DNA of 58,703 bases, from assembly GCA_016934265.1 (NCBI GenBank), contig JAFGTF010000057.1, positions 1 through 58,703 of the forward strand. The letters run 5' to 3'. Origin of the DNA: Spirochaetota bacterium (lineage in GTDB: Bacteria; Spirochaetota; B62-G9; DRHN01). The position numbers and the translations under genes were made by a program. Shown here one piece after another: positions 17,048 to 25,411 of this stretch (position 1 is the first letter of the stretch; each line of letters starts with the position of its first letter). A model generated the notes under the pieces. The model was not told the DNA's origin. It did no database searches and saw only the letters and a list, made by a program, of their open reading frames with translations.

Positions 17048-18187
17048 ATGAAACGGTCGAATAAGATACTATGTCTCGTAATTACTGGTATGCTGCTTTA
17101 TGTCACGACTCTTTTTCTTCCTGCCGTCGCTTTCGGCGCTTCGAAGAAAGCGAAACCGATACGGGTCGGCGCAATCATTTCGCTCACCGGAGCGGCCTCT
17201 ACCCATGTAGAAGTGAGGGACTCACTCCTTCTCGCAGCGGAGGAAATAAACGCCGGAGGCGGGATCAACGGAAGGCGGATCGAGCTGATCATCGAGGACA
17301 GCAAAACCGACCCGGACGAAGGGGTGAAGGCATTCAACCGTATTGAGGAAAAGTACGCTCCCGACTTCTACATATCGACACTGAGCTCGGTCTCGCTGGC
17401 ACTGTTGCCTCTGGCCGAGAAACATCAGGTCGTTCTCGTGGCACTCGTCACCGCAGCTTCGGAGATCACGAAAAACACCGAATGGGTATTCCGTTACTGG
17501 ACGACCGCCGAATCGGAGACTGTACCGGTCATGTCCATGTTGAAGAATCTGGGAGTAAAAAAACTCGGGATTCTGTACCTGAACGACCCGTTCGGCATCT
17601 CAGTCTTCTCCAAGTTGAAAGAGGAGTTCGAAAAAACGGGAGGCGAGGTGCAGAGCGTTTCCTTTGAGAAAAACGACACGGTATTCTCCCCGCAGATACG
17701 GAAACTGGCCGGGAACGAAGCCATATACACCGTCGGCCTCGTTGAGCATACGAAAAACGCGATTCAACAACTAAGAAAAGAGGGATATAACGGACATATA
17801 CTCTGTATCTCCGGGAGCATTCACCCCATGGTAACCGCACAGCCGGAGTCCCAAGGCGTATTACTGCCCGCGCCGATGATTTTCAATCCCAACTACGTAT
17901 ATGCCCGCGATCTTCGGGATGCCTATGAAAAAAGATACGGCAGACAGCTGACAGCACAGTCCGCAGTCGGATACGACCTGCTGCGTATGCTCGCCAGCCT
18001 GATGGAGGGCAAACCAATAGACCGGAAGCAGATCAGGCAGGAACTTGACAGGGGTTTCATCTACTCCGGGGTGTTCGGTGAAATAAACTTGCGACCCGGC
18101 GAGCACGACATAACGTTTCCGCTTCATCCGGTGGAGATAGCGGAAGGCGGCGGCATACGGTATCTCTTTGAAAGCGGAGGGCAATAA
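17048..18187 (+). CDS. Periplasmic ABC-type substrate-binding protein (Peripla_BP_6)
   Basis: A 379-residue periplasmic binding protein of the Leu/Ile/Val family. A Sec signal peptide (basic MKRSNK, a hydrophobic stretch to about 30, cleavage near VAFGA) precedes the type I binding fold: IRVGAIISLTGAAS, then AAEEINAGGGINGRRIELII, which is family-diagnostic. The start at 17048 is supported by AGGAGG 7 nt upstream; an ATG 42 nt earlier would spoil the signal peptide. No ABC permease or ATPase is adjacent. The gene is followed after only 3 nt by a chemoreceptor gene inside a chemosensory operon. The likely role is therefore ligand capture for signalling and not transport, which is an inference from context. 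Substrate unknown; amino acids, amides or aromatic acids are typical for the family. Confidence 0.9.
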   Translation: MKRSNKILCLVITGMLLYVTTLFLPAVAFGASKKAKPIRVGAIISLTGAASTHVEVRDSLLLAAEEINAGGGINGRRIELIIEDSKTDPDEGVKAFNRIEEKYAPDFYISTLSSVSLALLPLAEKHQVVLVALVTAASEITKNTEWVFRYWTTAESETVPVMSMLKNLGVKKLGILYLNDPFGISVFSKLKEEFEKTGGEVQSVSFEKNDTVFSPQIRKLAGNEAIYTVGLVEHTKNAIQQLRKEGYNGHILCISGSIHPMVTAQPESQGVLLPAPMIFNPNYVYARDLRDAYEKRYGRQLTAQSAVGYDLLRMLASLMEGKPIDRKQIRQELDRGFIYSGVFGEINLRPGEHDITFPLHPVEIAEGGGIRYLFESGGQ

Positions 18188-18190
18188 GCC

Positions 18191-20329
18191 ATGAAGATAA
18201 GCACGAAACTGATTCTCGCCTTCACTGTTCTGGTGCTGATGATCGCGGGAATTGCGTCATACTCCTTCTTCAGAAGCCGAAACGCGCTCGAGGAAACGCT
18301 CGGCACAAACTCGATCTTCATCGCCGAAGGCTACCTGCTGAGGATGAACGAGGCGCTCGAGAAAAATGTGGAGATACTTCAGATACAGACACCCAGGCGG
18401 GTGCTCCAGGAAGCGATAGCGGCATCCAACCTGCGCTACCGGAAGCTTGAGGACGTCCCATCGCACATGGACCGGCTCGATAAACAATGGACCTCGGCAA
18501 CGCCTGGTTCCACCATACCCCTCATGCACGATATTCTCGATAGCGAGCTGTCCTTGGAGCTGAAAAAAACACTCATTAATTTATATGAAAAAAAACAAGG
18601 CAGCAGGCAGTTCGAGTATGTTCTCGTCACCAACGAGTATGGCGCTCCCGTTGCAATGACCACGAGGAACCCATTCTACAGGCATGACAATGAGGAGTGG
18701 TTTAAAACGGTGAAAAAGAACAGGTTGTTTGTCGGTGACGTCGAATTCGACGAAAGTTTTCAAAAAACCGTCATTCCGGTTGCTGTTCCCGTTATTGACG
18801 ATAACGGCCGGTTCATCGGGGCGATCAAGGCCTCGGTATCCGCAGACGGAGTCATACGAAAGACCCTCCTATCGTTGAAACGGTACAAGACCACCGAGCT
18901 TCTGCTTATGACCACCTCGGGAAAGGCTGTTTATTCCACCAATGCGTTTCGTTTTCACGAAGACCTCTCAGGCAAGCCCTATTTCAAAAACATCAAGGGT
19001 TTATCCGGCTATTTCACCGTGGAGGAGGGACAAAAACAGAGGCTTTTTTCCTATGTATATTCGGAAAAGTTCGGCGCGTTCATCAGCCCGCACTGGGTGC
19101 TTCTCGTGCAACATGATCTCGACGAGGTCCTTGCAAAAAGCTTCATTCTCAGGAAGCACATTCTCATCGCCACCGTCATCGTGCTTATTCTCGGCATCAC
19201 AATCGCCGTATATATATCGAGAACGATCTCGAAACCGCTTCACAGGGCACGCGAAATTGCGCTCAAAATGTCAAAGGGGGACCTGAGCGAGCGGATATCG
19301 ATTCGGACACACGACGAGATCGGGTCCCTCATGCAGTCGTTAGACAGCATGATCGATACCACGAAGCGTATGGCTGAGCTTGCCGACAGGATCTCGCACG
19401 GCGACCTGACCGGCGGTGTTCAGCCGAGGTCGGAAAAGGACGTTTTGGGTAACGCCCTCGCCCACATGGTTTCAGACCTGAAGGGGCAGGTATCGGACAT
19501 CATCGAAGGGGCCAACGTGATCGCAACCGCCACGGGTGAGATAACGGCGGCCGCCTCCCAGCTCGTGGCCGGTTCGTCGGAGACGGCGACCTCGATCTCG
19601 CAGACCACCGCAACGGTGGAAGAGGTGAAGCAGGCGTCGACGGTGGCGAACGAAAAGGCGAAGGAGGTTTCCGAGGTCGCTCAGAAATCGATGCTGCATT
19701 CGCAGCGGGGTCAGGAGGCGGTGAAGAAGGTGATAGAGGGGATGGGCTCCATAAAAGACAGGATGAAGCAGCTCGCGGGCGACATCATGAACCTGTCGGA
19801 CCAGAGTCACGCGATAGGGCAGATCATCGCCACGGTGAACGACATAGCGGAGCAGACCAACCTGCTGTCGGTGAACGCGGCGATCGAGGCGATGAAGGCT
19901 GGTGAATACGGGAAGGGGTTCAGCGTGGTGGCGGGTGAGATCAAAAGTCTTTCGGAGCAGTCGAAGCGGGCGACGACGCAGGTGAAGACGATACTGAACG
20001 ACATTCAGAAGGCGATAGGACAGGCGGTGATGGCTACGGAGGAAGGGAGCAAGGTGATAGAGGCGGGGGTGAGGCAGTCGGAGGAGGCGGGGGAGACGAT
20101 AGAGGTGCTTGCGCAGAACATAGTGGGGGCGTCCGAGGCGTCGACGCAGATAGCGGCGTCGTCGCAGCAGCAGCTTGTGGGAATGGACCAGGTGGCGTTG
20201 GCGATGGTGAGCATACGGGAGGCGAGCGCGCAGAACGTGAACTCCACGAGGCAGGTCGAAAATTCCGCTAAAAACCTCCATGAGCTCGGACAGCGGTTGA
20301 GAACGCTTACGGCCAACTATAAACTATAA
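18191..20329 (+). CDS. Methyl-accepting chemotaxis protein with large periplasmic sensor (WspA position)
   Basis: A 712-residue transmembrane chemoreceptor. TM1 is about 7-27. A large periplasmic region (28-315) is compatible with a double-Cache fold, for example [20 protein letters not shown] and the later [16 protein letters not shown]2 is about 318-338, followed by HAMP segments (340-445, with repeated [14 protein letters not shown] motifs) and the MCP signalling hairpin. The tip [18 protein letters not shown] near 555-572 contacts CheA/CheW. It starts 3 nt after the binding-protein stop, so the two are probably co-translated and may interact. The part encoding the signalling domain (about 19490-20290) uses GTG, GCG and GAG codons far more than the sensor half, which suggests conversion from another receptor gene. 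Confidence 0.94.
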   Translation: MKISTKLILAFTVLVLMIAGIASYSFFRSRNALEETLGTNSIFIAEGYLLRMNEALEKNVEILQIQTPRRVLQEAIAASNLRYRKLEDVPSHMDRLDKQWTSATPGSTIPLMHDILDSELSLELKKTLINLYEKKQGSRQFEYVLVTNEYGAPVAMTTRNPFYRHDNEEWFKTVKKNRLFVGDVEFDESFQKTVIPVAVPVIDDNGRFIGAIKASVSADGVIRKTLLSLKRYKTTELLLMTTSGKAVYSTNAFRFHEDLSGKPYFKNIKGLSGYFTVEEGQKQRLFSYVYSEKFGAFISPHWVLLVQHDLDEVLAKSFILRKHILIATVIVLILGITIAVYISRTISKPLHRAREIALKMSKGDLSERISIRTHDEIGSLMQSLDSMIDTTKRMAELADRISHGDLTGGVQPRSEKDVLGNALAHMVSDLKGQVSDIIEGANVIATATGEITAAASQLVAGSSETATSISQTTATVEEVKQASTVANEKAKEVSEVAQKSMLHSQRGQEAVKKVIEGMGSIKDRMKQLAGDIMNLSDQSHAIGQIIATVNDIAEQTNLLSVNAAIEAMKAGEYGKGFSVVAGEIKSLSEQSKRATTQVKTILNDIQKAIGQAVMATEEGSKVIEAGVRQSEEAGETIEVLAQNIVGASEASTQIAASSQQQLVGMDQVALAMVSIREASAQNVNSTRQVENSAKNLHELGQRLRTLTANYKL

Positions 20330-20472
20330 AGAAGGAGCGGTATTTTGGTAATGCACGTGAAAAATGAAAAGCGGCCTGAGTATACGTTCGGGTACTATCA
20401 ACTTCTTTGCCCTTTGCATTTGAACGAAAGCAAAAAAACAGGCTACAATACCAATTAACCCGTGGTTGAATC

Positions 20473-21933
20473 ATGAAAAATAGCACAGAAATCCCTACAT
20501 CTTACCCGAAAGGCAGTTCGAAGCTCCATCGAGTATTGACGATCGTGCTCTCCCTTATGCTCGTCCTGACAGGTTGGAGCATATTCCGACTGTATCTCGT
20601 AATGACCGCGATACAAGAGCAGCAATTGAAGACCTCTCTGCTGACAGGGCTGATAATTTCAGCAGGAGTGTTCATTGTTGCCGCAATAGGAATATACCTC
20701 ATAACCGGTAAAAAAGAACTGTTTCGAAGAGCTACAAACTGGGAAGAAGATTACCGGGGGGAATCGATGAAAAACGTAATCCACACGCTCATCAACAATA
20801 TACCGGATTTCGTCTACGTGAAAGACACCGAAAGTAAATTCATGATCGCCAACACCGCAATCTGCGCGTTTTTCGGAGTCGATAATCCGGACGATATAAT
20901 CGGCAAGTCGGATTTCGACTATATACAGAGAGAATCGGCGGAGCGGTGGTTCTCACAAGAGCAGGAAATAATTAAAACCGGTAAAAAGCTTATCAATCAC
21001 GAGGAGGTTATAACAGATACCAAGGGCGAGATCGATACCGTCTTACTGACAAACAAGATACCGCTTCGAAACGACACCGGCCGTATCATCGGACTGATCG
21101 GGATCGGAAGAGACGTCACCGATCTCAAGAAAGCGGAGAACTCATTGAAGGGGCAGGCATCGGAAATATCGGAAGGCGTAGGAGCGCTCGCCTCATCCGT
21201 GAGCAAAATTTTCACCGTTACGAGCCAGCTCGCCTCGAGCATGGCGGAGCTCAAAAAGAGCGCCGAGGTCGTCTCACACAGCGTGGAGCATGTCTCGAAC
21301 ATCGCCCAGGACAGTGTAGTCACCGTTCAGGCCGGTACAAAGAGCGCCAAAGAGACCATCGAAACCATGAACCGCTTGAAGGAGCAGATTGAAACGATCA
21401 GCGACAGGGTCGTCGCGCTGACAGAACAGAACCAGGCAATAGAAGAGATCATAGAGGTGGTGAACGGCCTTGCCGAGAAATCCAACCTGTTAGCCGTCAA
21501 CGCGTCGATAGAAGCCTCACATGCGGGAGAGGCCGGCAAGGGATTCAAGGTCGTTGCCCAAGAAATTAAGGCACTCGCGGAACAGTCCAAACAGGCGACC
21601 GACCAGGTACAAAGCATTCTACACGAAATCCAGAAAGCCATAACCGCCTCTGCGCTTGCCCTGGAACAGGGGTTAAAATCGGTCGAGGAAGGGACAGAAA
21701 AGAGCAAAGACGCCGTACAAACAATAGAGATTCTCTCGAACAGCATAGAGGGGACCGCGAAGATATCGAGGGATATTGCCATTGCAAGCAGGCAGCAGTT
21801 TTTAAGCATCGATGAAAATGCAGCCGCCACAAAGCAGCTTGAATCGTCCGCACGAGAGATAAACGAACTCGGGGAAAGACTCAGGCTGCTCGTGGAAAAA
21901 CAGTCCAATGCGGGAGAAACAACGGATGACTGA
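20473..21933 (+). CDS. PAS-containing methyl-accepting chemotaxis protein
   Basis: A 486-residue receptor with two closely spaced N-terminal membrane helices (about 20-42 and 56-78) joined by a short loop, so there is almost no periplasmic sensor. A cytoplasmic PAS domain (about 100-220) follows, starting NNIPDFVYVKDTESKFMIAN and ending in GRDVTDLKKAE. The signalling hairpin (about 240-475) has the tip EKSNLLAVNASIEASHAG. The design suits sensing of an internal signal such as redox, oxygen or a small ligand. Its PAS closely resembles the third PAS of the hybrid kinase at 28789 (both have IPDF-x-x-x-KD-x-ES-x-F). The coding end overlaps cheA by 8 nt. The start at 20473 has no strong ribosome-binding site. 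Confidence 0.93.
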   Translation: MKNSTEIPTSYPKGSSKLHRVLTIVLSLMLVLTGWSIFRLYLVMTAIQEQQLKTSLLTGLIISAGVFIVAAIGIYLITGKKELFRRATNWEEDYRGESMKNVIHTLINNIPDFVYVKDTESKFMIANTAICAFFGVDNPDDIIGKSDFDYIQRESAERWFSQEQEIIKTGKKLINHEEVITDTKGEIDTVLLTNKIPLRNDTGRIIGLIGIGRDVTDLKKAENSLKGQASEISEGVGALASSVSKIFTVTSQLASSMAELKKSAEVVSHSVEHVSNIAQDSVVTVQAGTKSAKETIETMNRLKEQIETISDRVVALTEQNQAIEEIIEVVNGLAEKSNLLAVNASIEASHAGEAGKGFKVVAQEIKALAEQSKQATDQVQSILHEIQKAITASALALEQGLKSVEEGTEKSKDAVQTIEILSNSIEGTAKISRDIAIASRQQFLSIDENAAATKQLESSAREINELGERLRLLVEKQSNAGETTDD

Positions 21934-24319
21934 AATCGACAGGGAATTCCTAAAGCGGCTCATCGAGACCTTTAAAATAGAAGCCGCGGAGCACATCTCC
22001 GAGATATCAAAGGGTATTCTCGCTCTTGAGAATGGTACTGACGATAAAAAGAAAGACGCCGTCGTCGAAACCGTATTCAGGGAGTTACACAGCCTGAAGG
22101 GTGCAGCAAGAACTGTGAACTTAAACGATATGGGAACCATCTGCCAGGCGATGGAAGATATCTTCTCGGCACTCAAGAGTGGTGACGCGACGCTCTCCGA
22201 ACGGGAATTCGACGTCCTGAACGAAACGGTCGATACGCTGCGCACTCTCCTCGAATCGATGGGGACCGGTGAAACCCCTGCTTCAGGGAAAACATACCTA
22301 TCAGAACTTATCGTTAAAATACACGGTATTTCGGAGCCGACGGGGAGAATTCCTTCCGGAACGGAAACGGAAAAGAAGATATCTGAAAAAAAAACGGAAA
22401 AAAGCCGACATAAAATGCCGGCGAGAAAAAAATCCGGAGAAAATAAGGTATCGGCTCCCGAAAAAATCGCTGATGCCGAAAGTGGCACGGCCGAAGGCGT
22501 CTCCTCCGCCCTCAGCACTTCCTCCGGCTCAGCAGCCGCCGCTTCGAAAACGGTACGGGTCTCAACAGAGAAGCTGGAAAGACTCATGATACAGGCGGAG
22601 GAGATGCTGCTGATAAAGCTTAGAACAAAGCAACATGCTTTTTTTACCGGCGACTCTCTTTCCTTAGTGGAGCAGTGGAAAAAGGAACGGCATAAGATCT
22701 ACTCAGATGTTCGTAAGCTCGAACACTTCTTGCAGAACAAAGACAGGCACCCCTTGCAATACCGGGAGGAAAAGCTTTTGGGGTTTTTGGAATGGAGCAG
22801 AGAGCAGATGAATGAAATAGAAGCAAGGCTTAAAACGCTCGCACGGGCCGCAACGGAAGACTACAGAAGTTTCAGCGGCATGATAGACGACCTGCTCGAC
22901 AACTCAAAGAAAATCATCATGCTCCCCTTTTCCATTCTCCTCGATATCTGCCCGAAAGTGGTCCGTGATCTTTCACACACTAGCGGAAAGGACGCGGTTA
23001 TTGAAATAACCGGAGAAGGTATCGAAACAGACAAGAGGATACTCGATGAGTTGAAAGACCCCATGATACATCTTTTGCGGAATGCAATAGACCACGGTCT
23101 GGAACGCAAAGAAGAGAGAATAAAAACGGGCAAACCGGCAGGGGGTAAGATCAGCGTTACCGTATCCCAGCTCGGCGGCGGTAAAATCAAACTCTGCGTT
23201 TCCGATGACGGCAGGGGAATCGACCGTAGCAGGGTTGCTGCGGCCGCGGTCAAAAAAGGAATCATCTCCCAGGAGGCGGCAGGCCGGCTCACCGAGAAAG
23301 AGTCCCTGCAGCTCGTGTTTCAATCCGGTGTATCCACGAGCGAATTAATCACTGACCTTTCCGGAAGGGGGATCGGCCTTCCTATCGTACAGGAGAAAGT
23401 CGAGAGCCTCGGGGGGAGGGTCTCCATATCGACACAACCTGGTAAGGGTACGATATTCGAAATCATGCTTCCCGTCACGAGGACCACGTCACGGGTAATC
23501 CTGATAAAAAGCGCTGCACGGACTTTTGCCGTTCACACCGCGTCGGTCGACCGCGTCGTGAGAGTGAAGGAAGATCAAATCAGGTCCGTGGGGAAACGCG
23601 CCATTATCCCGGTTGACGGCGTCAACATTCCGTACCGTCGCATCGAGGAAATACTGGGATTGCAGAGAAGCGAACAAACGGAGGTCAGTAACGGTTTGAC
23701 ACCTGTTCTTATAGTCGCCTCATCGAATACAAAACTAGCTCTCGGAATCGACGAGATCCTTCTGGAGCAGGAGGCCCTCATCAAGCATCTCGGCCCGCAG
23801 CTTCGAAGAGTCAGGAACATCGCCGGGGCGATAATCCTGGGGACAGGCGAAATAGTCCCGATCCTCAATGCAGGCGATCTCGTGAAGTCCGCCGTCTTGG
23901 CTTCCGCACAGGGTGCAGTGCAGCGAAGCATATCGCAAATGAAAAAACAGCGGCCAAAATCCGTGCTGGTCGTCGAGGACTCCATTACGACGCGTACACT
24001 GATGAAAAACATCCTCGAAGCATCGGGTTACAGGGTGACGACTACGGTGGACGGCATAGCCGCGTATACGCTTGTCAAAAGTGGCGAAGAGTTCGACATA
24101 GTAGTCTCAGACATCGACATGCCCCGGATGAATGGCTTCGATCTTACCAGGAAGATACGAAGCACCCCGAACACCGAGGACCTCCCCGTGGTCCTAGTCA
24201 CAGGGCTCGAGTCCAGAGAGGACTGGGAACGGGGTATCGACGCAGGCGCAAACGCATACATCGTGAAGCGGAGCTTCGACCAGAGCAACCTGCTCGAGGT
24301 GATAAGAAGGCTCATATAG
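21926..24319 (+). CDS. cheA: CheA-type hybrid histidine kinase with C-terminal receiver (WspE/FrzE-like)
   Basis: A 797-residue chemosensory kinase. The HPt (P1) domain carries H55 in FRELHSLKGAARTV. An Ala/Ser/Lys-rich linker (about 125-215) replaces a clear P2 domain. The dimerisation/P3 region and HATPase (P4) follow, with HLLRNAIDHGLE, DDGRGID and SGRGIGLPIVQEKVESLGG, then a CheW-like P5 (about 520-655). The C-terminal receiver (about 675-797) has VLVVEDS, phospho-acceptor in VVSDIDMP and a Lys in YIVKRS. Fusion of CheA to a receiver is typical of Wsp, Frz and other non-flagellar systems, where the receiver acts as sink or output. The ATG at 21926 was preferred over 21908 because the protein then starts at the HPt domain with GGAGA upstream. 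Confidence 0.95.
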   Translation: MTEIDREFLKRLIETFKIEAAEHISEISKGILALENGTDDKKKDAVVETVFRELHSLKGAARTVNLNDMGTICQAMEDIFSALKSGDATLSEREFDVLNETVDTLRTLLESMGTGETPASGKTYLSELIVKIHGISEPTGRIPSGTETEKKISEKKTEKSRHKMPARKKSGENKVSAPEKIADAESGTAEGVSSALSTSSGSAAAASKTVRVSTEKLERLMIQAEEMLLIKLRTKQHAFFTGDSLSLVEQWKKERHKIYSDVRKLEHFLQNKDRHPLQYREEKLLGFLEWSREQMNEIEARLKTLARAATEDYRSFSGMIDDLLDNSKKIIMLPFSILLDICPKVVRDLSHTSGKDAVIEITGEGIETDKRILDELKDPMIHLLRNAIDHGLERKEERIKTGKPAGGKISVTVSQLGGGKIKLCVSDDGRGIDRSRVAAAAVKKGIISQEAAGRLTEKESLQLVFQSGVSTSELITDLSGRGIGLPIVQEKVESLGGRVSISTQPGKGTIFEIMLPVTRTTSRVILIKSAARTFAVHTASVDRVVRVKEDQIRSVGKRAIIPVDGVNIPYRRIEEILGLQRSEQTEVSNGLTPVLIVASSNTKLALGIDEILLEQEALIKHLGPQLRRVRNIAGAIILGTGEIVPILNAGDLVKSAVLASAQGAVQRSISQMKKQRPKSVLVVEDSITTRTLMKNILEASGYRVTTTVDGIAAYTLVKSGEEFDIVVSDIDMPRMNGFDLTRKIRSTPNTEDLPVVLVTGLESREDWERGIDAGANAYIVKRSFDQSNLLEVIRRLI

Positions 24320-24336
24320 AGAGAGGACACCTAAAC

Positions 24337-25392
24337 ATGATCAAGGTACTCATCGTGGAAGACTCCGCTGTCACGAGGGATTTTTTACAATATGTCATGT
24401 CAAATGACCGCGATATCGAGGTGATGGGCTGCGCGAACGATGGGGAAGCGGCCGTCGAGATGATTCAGGACTTAGATCCCGATGTCGTGACTATGGACAT
24501 CAACATGCCGAGGATGAACGGGTTCGAGGCCACGAAACGGATCATGGAGATCCATCCCGTTCCCATCATCATCATGAGCGCAAGCTGGAACCCGGACGAG
24601 GTGCGCAAGACCTTTCTCGCCATGGAGGCGGGCGCGGTGGCGATTATAGAGAAGCCTCGGGGGTTCGGCTCTCCGGACAACGATGTGATGACGAAACGGC
24701 TTTTACGAACCGTGAAGCTGATGTCGGAAGTGAAGGTCGTCAAACGATGGTCGAAAAAAACCGCCGTAAAAGGAGAAACCCCACCCGCCGCACCCGGAGC
24801 GGGCGGCTCCATGCAGCGGAAACTTGCCCTGCAGCTTGTGGCGATCGGCGCCTCGACCGGCGGGCCCTCGGTATTGAAAGAAATCTTCTCGATACTGCCC
24901 TCCGATCTTCCGGTGCCTTTCTTGATCGTCCAGCATATCGCCACCGGATTTTTAAAGGGCCTCGTGGACTGGCTTGTGGAATCCACAGGCTTTCCGTTAC
25001 GGATAGCGCAAGACGGCGAGCGTGCGCATGCGGGATATGGGTATATGTGCCCCGAACATCGAAACATCGCTATTAACAGAAGCGGCTCGATTGTTCTGAG
25101 TGAAACGGCGAACGACCGTTCCAGGCTTCCCTCCGTTTCTCATCTCTTCACTGCGGCACTCAAGGCATACGGCAGCGGCGCCCTCGGAGTCCTGCTGACC
25201 GGCATGGGGAAGGACGGTGCCGAGGAGCTGAAGAAAATGAGAGACCGTGGAGCGATAACTATCGTACAGAACAAAGAGAGCTCGGTCGTATGGGGCATGC
25301 CGGGCGAAGCGGTACGGCTCGACGGCGCACGGTATATTCTCGCGCCTGCAGAGATCGCAAGAACGATCGCGGCCCTATTTAAAGACACATAA
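24337..25392 (+). CDS. cheB: Chemotaxis response regulator methylesterase CheB (WspF position)
   Basis: A 351-residue REC-methylesterase that demethylates or deamidates receptor glutamates when phosphorylated by CheA. The receiver (1-120) has VLIVEDS, phospho-acceptor in VVTMDINMP and an EKP motif. A Pro/Gly/Ala-rich linker (about 140-162) precedes the catalytic domain. The expected catalytic triad is visible: Ser in AIGASTGGPS (about 173), His in VQHIATGF (about 199) and Asp in TGMGKDGAEE (about 292). It lies 17 nt after cheA. With cheR this gives the operon its own adaptation pair, so the receptors are probably tuned by methylation independently of any flagellar set elsewhere. Confidence 0.96.
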   Translation: MIKVLIVEDSAVTRDFLQYVMSNDRDIEVMGCANDGEAAVEMIQDLDPDVVTMDINMPRMNGFEATKRIMEIHPVPIIIMSASWNPDEVRKTFLAMEAGAVAIIEKPRGFGSPDNDVMTKRLLRTVKLMSEVKVVKRWSKKTAVKGETPPAAPGAGGSMQRKLALQLVAIGASTGGPSVLKEIFSILPSDLPVPFLIVQHIATGFLKGLVDWLVESTGFPLRIAQDGERAHAGYGYMCPEHRNIAINRSGSIVLSETANDRSRLPSVSHLFTAALKAYGSGALGVLLTGMGKDGAEELKKMRDRGAITIVQNKESSVVWGMPGEAVRLDGARYILAPAEIARTIAALFKDT

Positions 25393-25411
25393 GAAAAAAG
25401 GACAAGAGACG

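Noticed and set aside
19472..20281. Long antisense frame of 269 codons within the MCP gene
   Set aside because: It arises from the GCG/GTG/GAG-rich codon style of the signalling domain. The product is an artificial-looking His/Arg/Leu-rich sequence.
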